This document shows, one piece after another, positions 11,909 to 13,384 of a stretch of DNA of 13,384 bases. Source of the stretch: Chloroflexota bacterium (GTDB lineage Bacteria; Chloroflexota; Dehalococcoidia; Lucifugimonadales; JADFKI01); contig JADFKI010000068.1 of NCBI GenBank assembly GCA_022565015.1, forward strand, positions 1-13,384. Direction: 5' to 3'. Position 1 is the stretch's first letter. Each line of letters starts with the position of its first letter. The notes beneath the pieces were generated by a model. That model made no database searches and had not been told where the DNA came from. It saw only the letters and a program-made list of their open reading frames with translations. A program made the position numbers and the translations under genes.

Positions 11909-13384
11909 ACTGGACGGCCTCTACCAGCGTATGTTGCCTCGCATGGCGCATAGGCTGCGCTGCGCCGTCGCGGGCACGGAACGCGGAACTGTGGAGCCCG
12001 GCAGTCCCGGTATGGCCGCCTTCCTCGGCCGGGTCACGGCCCACGACTTCGCCTCGTTCTCGGACCTGGAGCTAAGGGAACGGATAGCGCGATTGAAAGC
12101 CCTGTCCCCCACGGGCAACGATTCGGGCCTGGTCTCAGAGGTCTTCGCCATCGTAAACGAAGCGGTCAAAAGGCGTCTCGGAGCATGGCGGGTCTTCGAG
12201 TCCGATGAAGCCCCCGAGGGCCTCGCAAAGTACCGAAAGCTAACCGATGCGGCCCTGGAGTCTCAGGCTGGCAAAGATGATTTCGCCATTCACGAATCAG
12301 CGACCGGCCTGAATACCAAAGAACGAGCGTTGGTCAAGGGAATGGCCAGCGTCGCGAAGAAGGGCCGGGTTGACTGCTGGTCGGATATTCTTCTGGAGGC
12401 CGATTTCTACCGGGCCCTGTCGGATATCGACGTCGAAGGCCTGTTGAGATTCGTGCCTACGGACGAGCAGCTCATTGGCGGCTATCTCCTCTATCACGGA
12501 AATGTCGTTGAGATGGACTCGGGCGAGGGCAAGACCGTAGCAGCCGCGTTTCCCGCTGCTCTGCACGCGATATGCGGAAGCGCCGTGCATATCATGACTT
12601 CCAACGACTACCTCGCCGTCAGAGACGCTGAGCTTCTCGCCCCGGTCTACGAGTCCCTGGGGCTCACGGTCGGATTCGTTGCAGCTTACATGAGCGAGGA
12701 CGAGAGGCGGCACGCCTACGGGCAACACATCGTCTACGGCACCCTACGAGAGTTCGGCTTCGACTACCTCCGCGACAACCTGAGGCTGCCCAGCGACGAG
12801 AAGGTGCAGGGTCCGCTGGACGTGGTAATCGTGGATGAAGCCGACCACGCGCTAATCGACCAGGCGGGTACGCCGCTAATCATCTCCGGCGAGCCCGCCG
12901 GCAATACACGGGGGCTGAAAAAGGCGCTTGCCGCCATCGAGTCCCTGGTCGACCGCCAGAGGGACGAGGCCCGCGAGCTTGCAGCTGATCTGCGTGCCGA
13001 TCTCATAGACTCTAAAGACAGCCAACTCCTCCTTGCGAGGCTGTTGCTCGCGGAACCCGAGAACGAACGCCTGGGAGAGACGTTCGCCGCCTACCCAAAG
13101 GCGTACGGGCGCGCCCTAACATTGATTGACGACGAGGCTCACGAGCCGGACAGTAAGCTCACGGCCGGCCTCTTGTATATCGTCGACCCTCGGGCGGAGT
13201 CGGTCAGCCTGACCGAAGAGGGCCACCAGTACCTGGAAGACAAGCTGGGCCCGGTGTTCGACACGTCTCACCTGGAAAGCGAGCTGGCAGCGGTCGAATC
13301 GCGGGGCGACATCGGTGCGAAGGAGCGAAAGAGGCTCATCGCCGGATTAAGGCGACGGACCTCCAGACAGTACGGACGGATGAA
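11889..13384 (+). CDS. divergent SecA-like translocase ATPase, 3' partial
   Basis: The frame is open to the right edge; 498 residues are visible. The N-terminus keeps SecA landmarks: FSDLELRERIARLK, EVFAIVNEAVKRRLG, then MDSGEGKT (209-216, SecA MRTGEGKT Walker A), MTSNDYLAVRDAE, YGTLREFGFDYLRDN, IVDEADHALID (SecA DEVDSILID), TPLIISG and, near 441, LTEEG of the preprotein cross-linking region. Compared with E. coli SecA, where Walker A is near residue 102, about 85 residues (104-188) are inserted between RRLGAWRVF and the Q motif PTDEQLIGG. The stretch from ISG (334) to LTEEG is about 107 residues, roughly twice the usual. SecA drives proteins through SecYEG; this paralogue is likely a specialised SecA2-type motor for a dedicated substrate. 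ATG 11889 lies inside the GNAT gene; ATG 11862 is an in-frame alternative. Neither has a strong ribosome site. Confidence 0.88.
   Translation, partial: MTSIANRLDGLYQRMLPRMAHRLRCAVAGTERGTVEPGSPGMAAFLGRVTAHDFASFSDLELRERIARLKALSPTGNDSGLVSEVFAIVNEAVKRRLGAWRVFESDEAPEGLAKYRKLTDAALESQAGKDDFAIHESATGLNTKERALVKGMASVAKKGRVDCWSDILLEADFYRALSDIDVEGLLRFVPTDEQLIGGYLLYHGNVVEMDSGEGKTVAAAFPAALHAICGSAVHIMTSNDYLAVRDAELLAPVYESLGLTVGFVAAYMSEDERRHAYGQHIVYGTLREFGFDYLRDNLRLPSDEKVQGPLDVVIVDEADHALIDQAGTPLIISGEPAGNTRGLKKALAAIESLVDRQRDEARELAADLRADLIDSKDSQLLLARLLLAEPENERLGETFAAYPKAYGRALTLIDDEAHEPDSKLTAGLLYIVDPRAESVSLTEEGHQYLEDKLGPVFDTSHLESELAAVESRGDIGAKERKRLIAGLRRRTSRQYGRM

Noticed and set aside
12297..13006. Minus-strand frames under the SecA-like gene
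   Set aside because: The plus strand carries complete SecA motifs through this stretch, although its frame has no stop before the edge.

Overview
The window reads as an accessory stretch of a moderately GC-rich bacterial chromosome, most likely from Chloroflexota (Dehalococcoidia or SAR202-like). That assignment is inferred from the mix of a ThiO-like FAD oxidase, a luciferase-like monooxygenase, a GMC oxidoreductase relic, a CDO-type cupin with a multi-rhodanese protein, and a PaaK-family ligase. There is no rRNA or other marker to prove it. No tRNA, rRNA, CRISPR array or transposase gene was seen. Both edges cut genes: an FAD oxidoreductase on the left and a SecA-like ATPase on the right.

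Left part (1-3226): the tail of a DAO-family oxidoreductase, a 314-base gap carrying a promoter candidate and a perfect 17-bp palindrome, then a CDO-type cupin followed 55 bases later by a protein of four tandem rhodanese domains. The pair looks like a thiol-oxidation and sulfane-sulfur unit. Middle part (3227-6300): a 14-bp LacI-type palindrome, a lower-GC bicistron (PepSY-like small protein plus PaREP1/HEPN-like helical protein, overlapping by ATGA), a PH-like membrane protein, a convergent luciferase-like monooxygenase, and a GMC oxidoreductase reduced to its two ends.

Right part (6404-13384): the most unusual region, six same-strand genes in tight or overlapping order. They are a transglutaminase-fold protein with a possible ubiquitin-like N-terminus; a PaaK-related protein that has lost its ATP-binding loop; a two-helix K+ channel with an RCK-like domain; a PaaK-family ligase that keeps its motifs; a GNAT acetyltransferase; and a divergent SecA with an about 85-residue insertion just before its Q motif. 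The first gene is preceded by an 8-codon leader ORF with a near-perfect Shine-Dalgarno and a TAATG junction. My working hypothesis is a dedicated carboxylate-activation, acylation and export system in which the channel, ligase, GNAT and SecA are translated together. This is inference from gene order and motifs; I do not recognise it as a described system.
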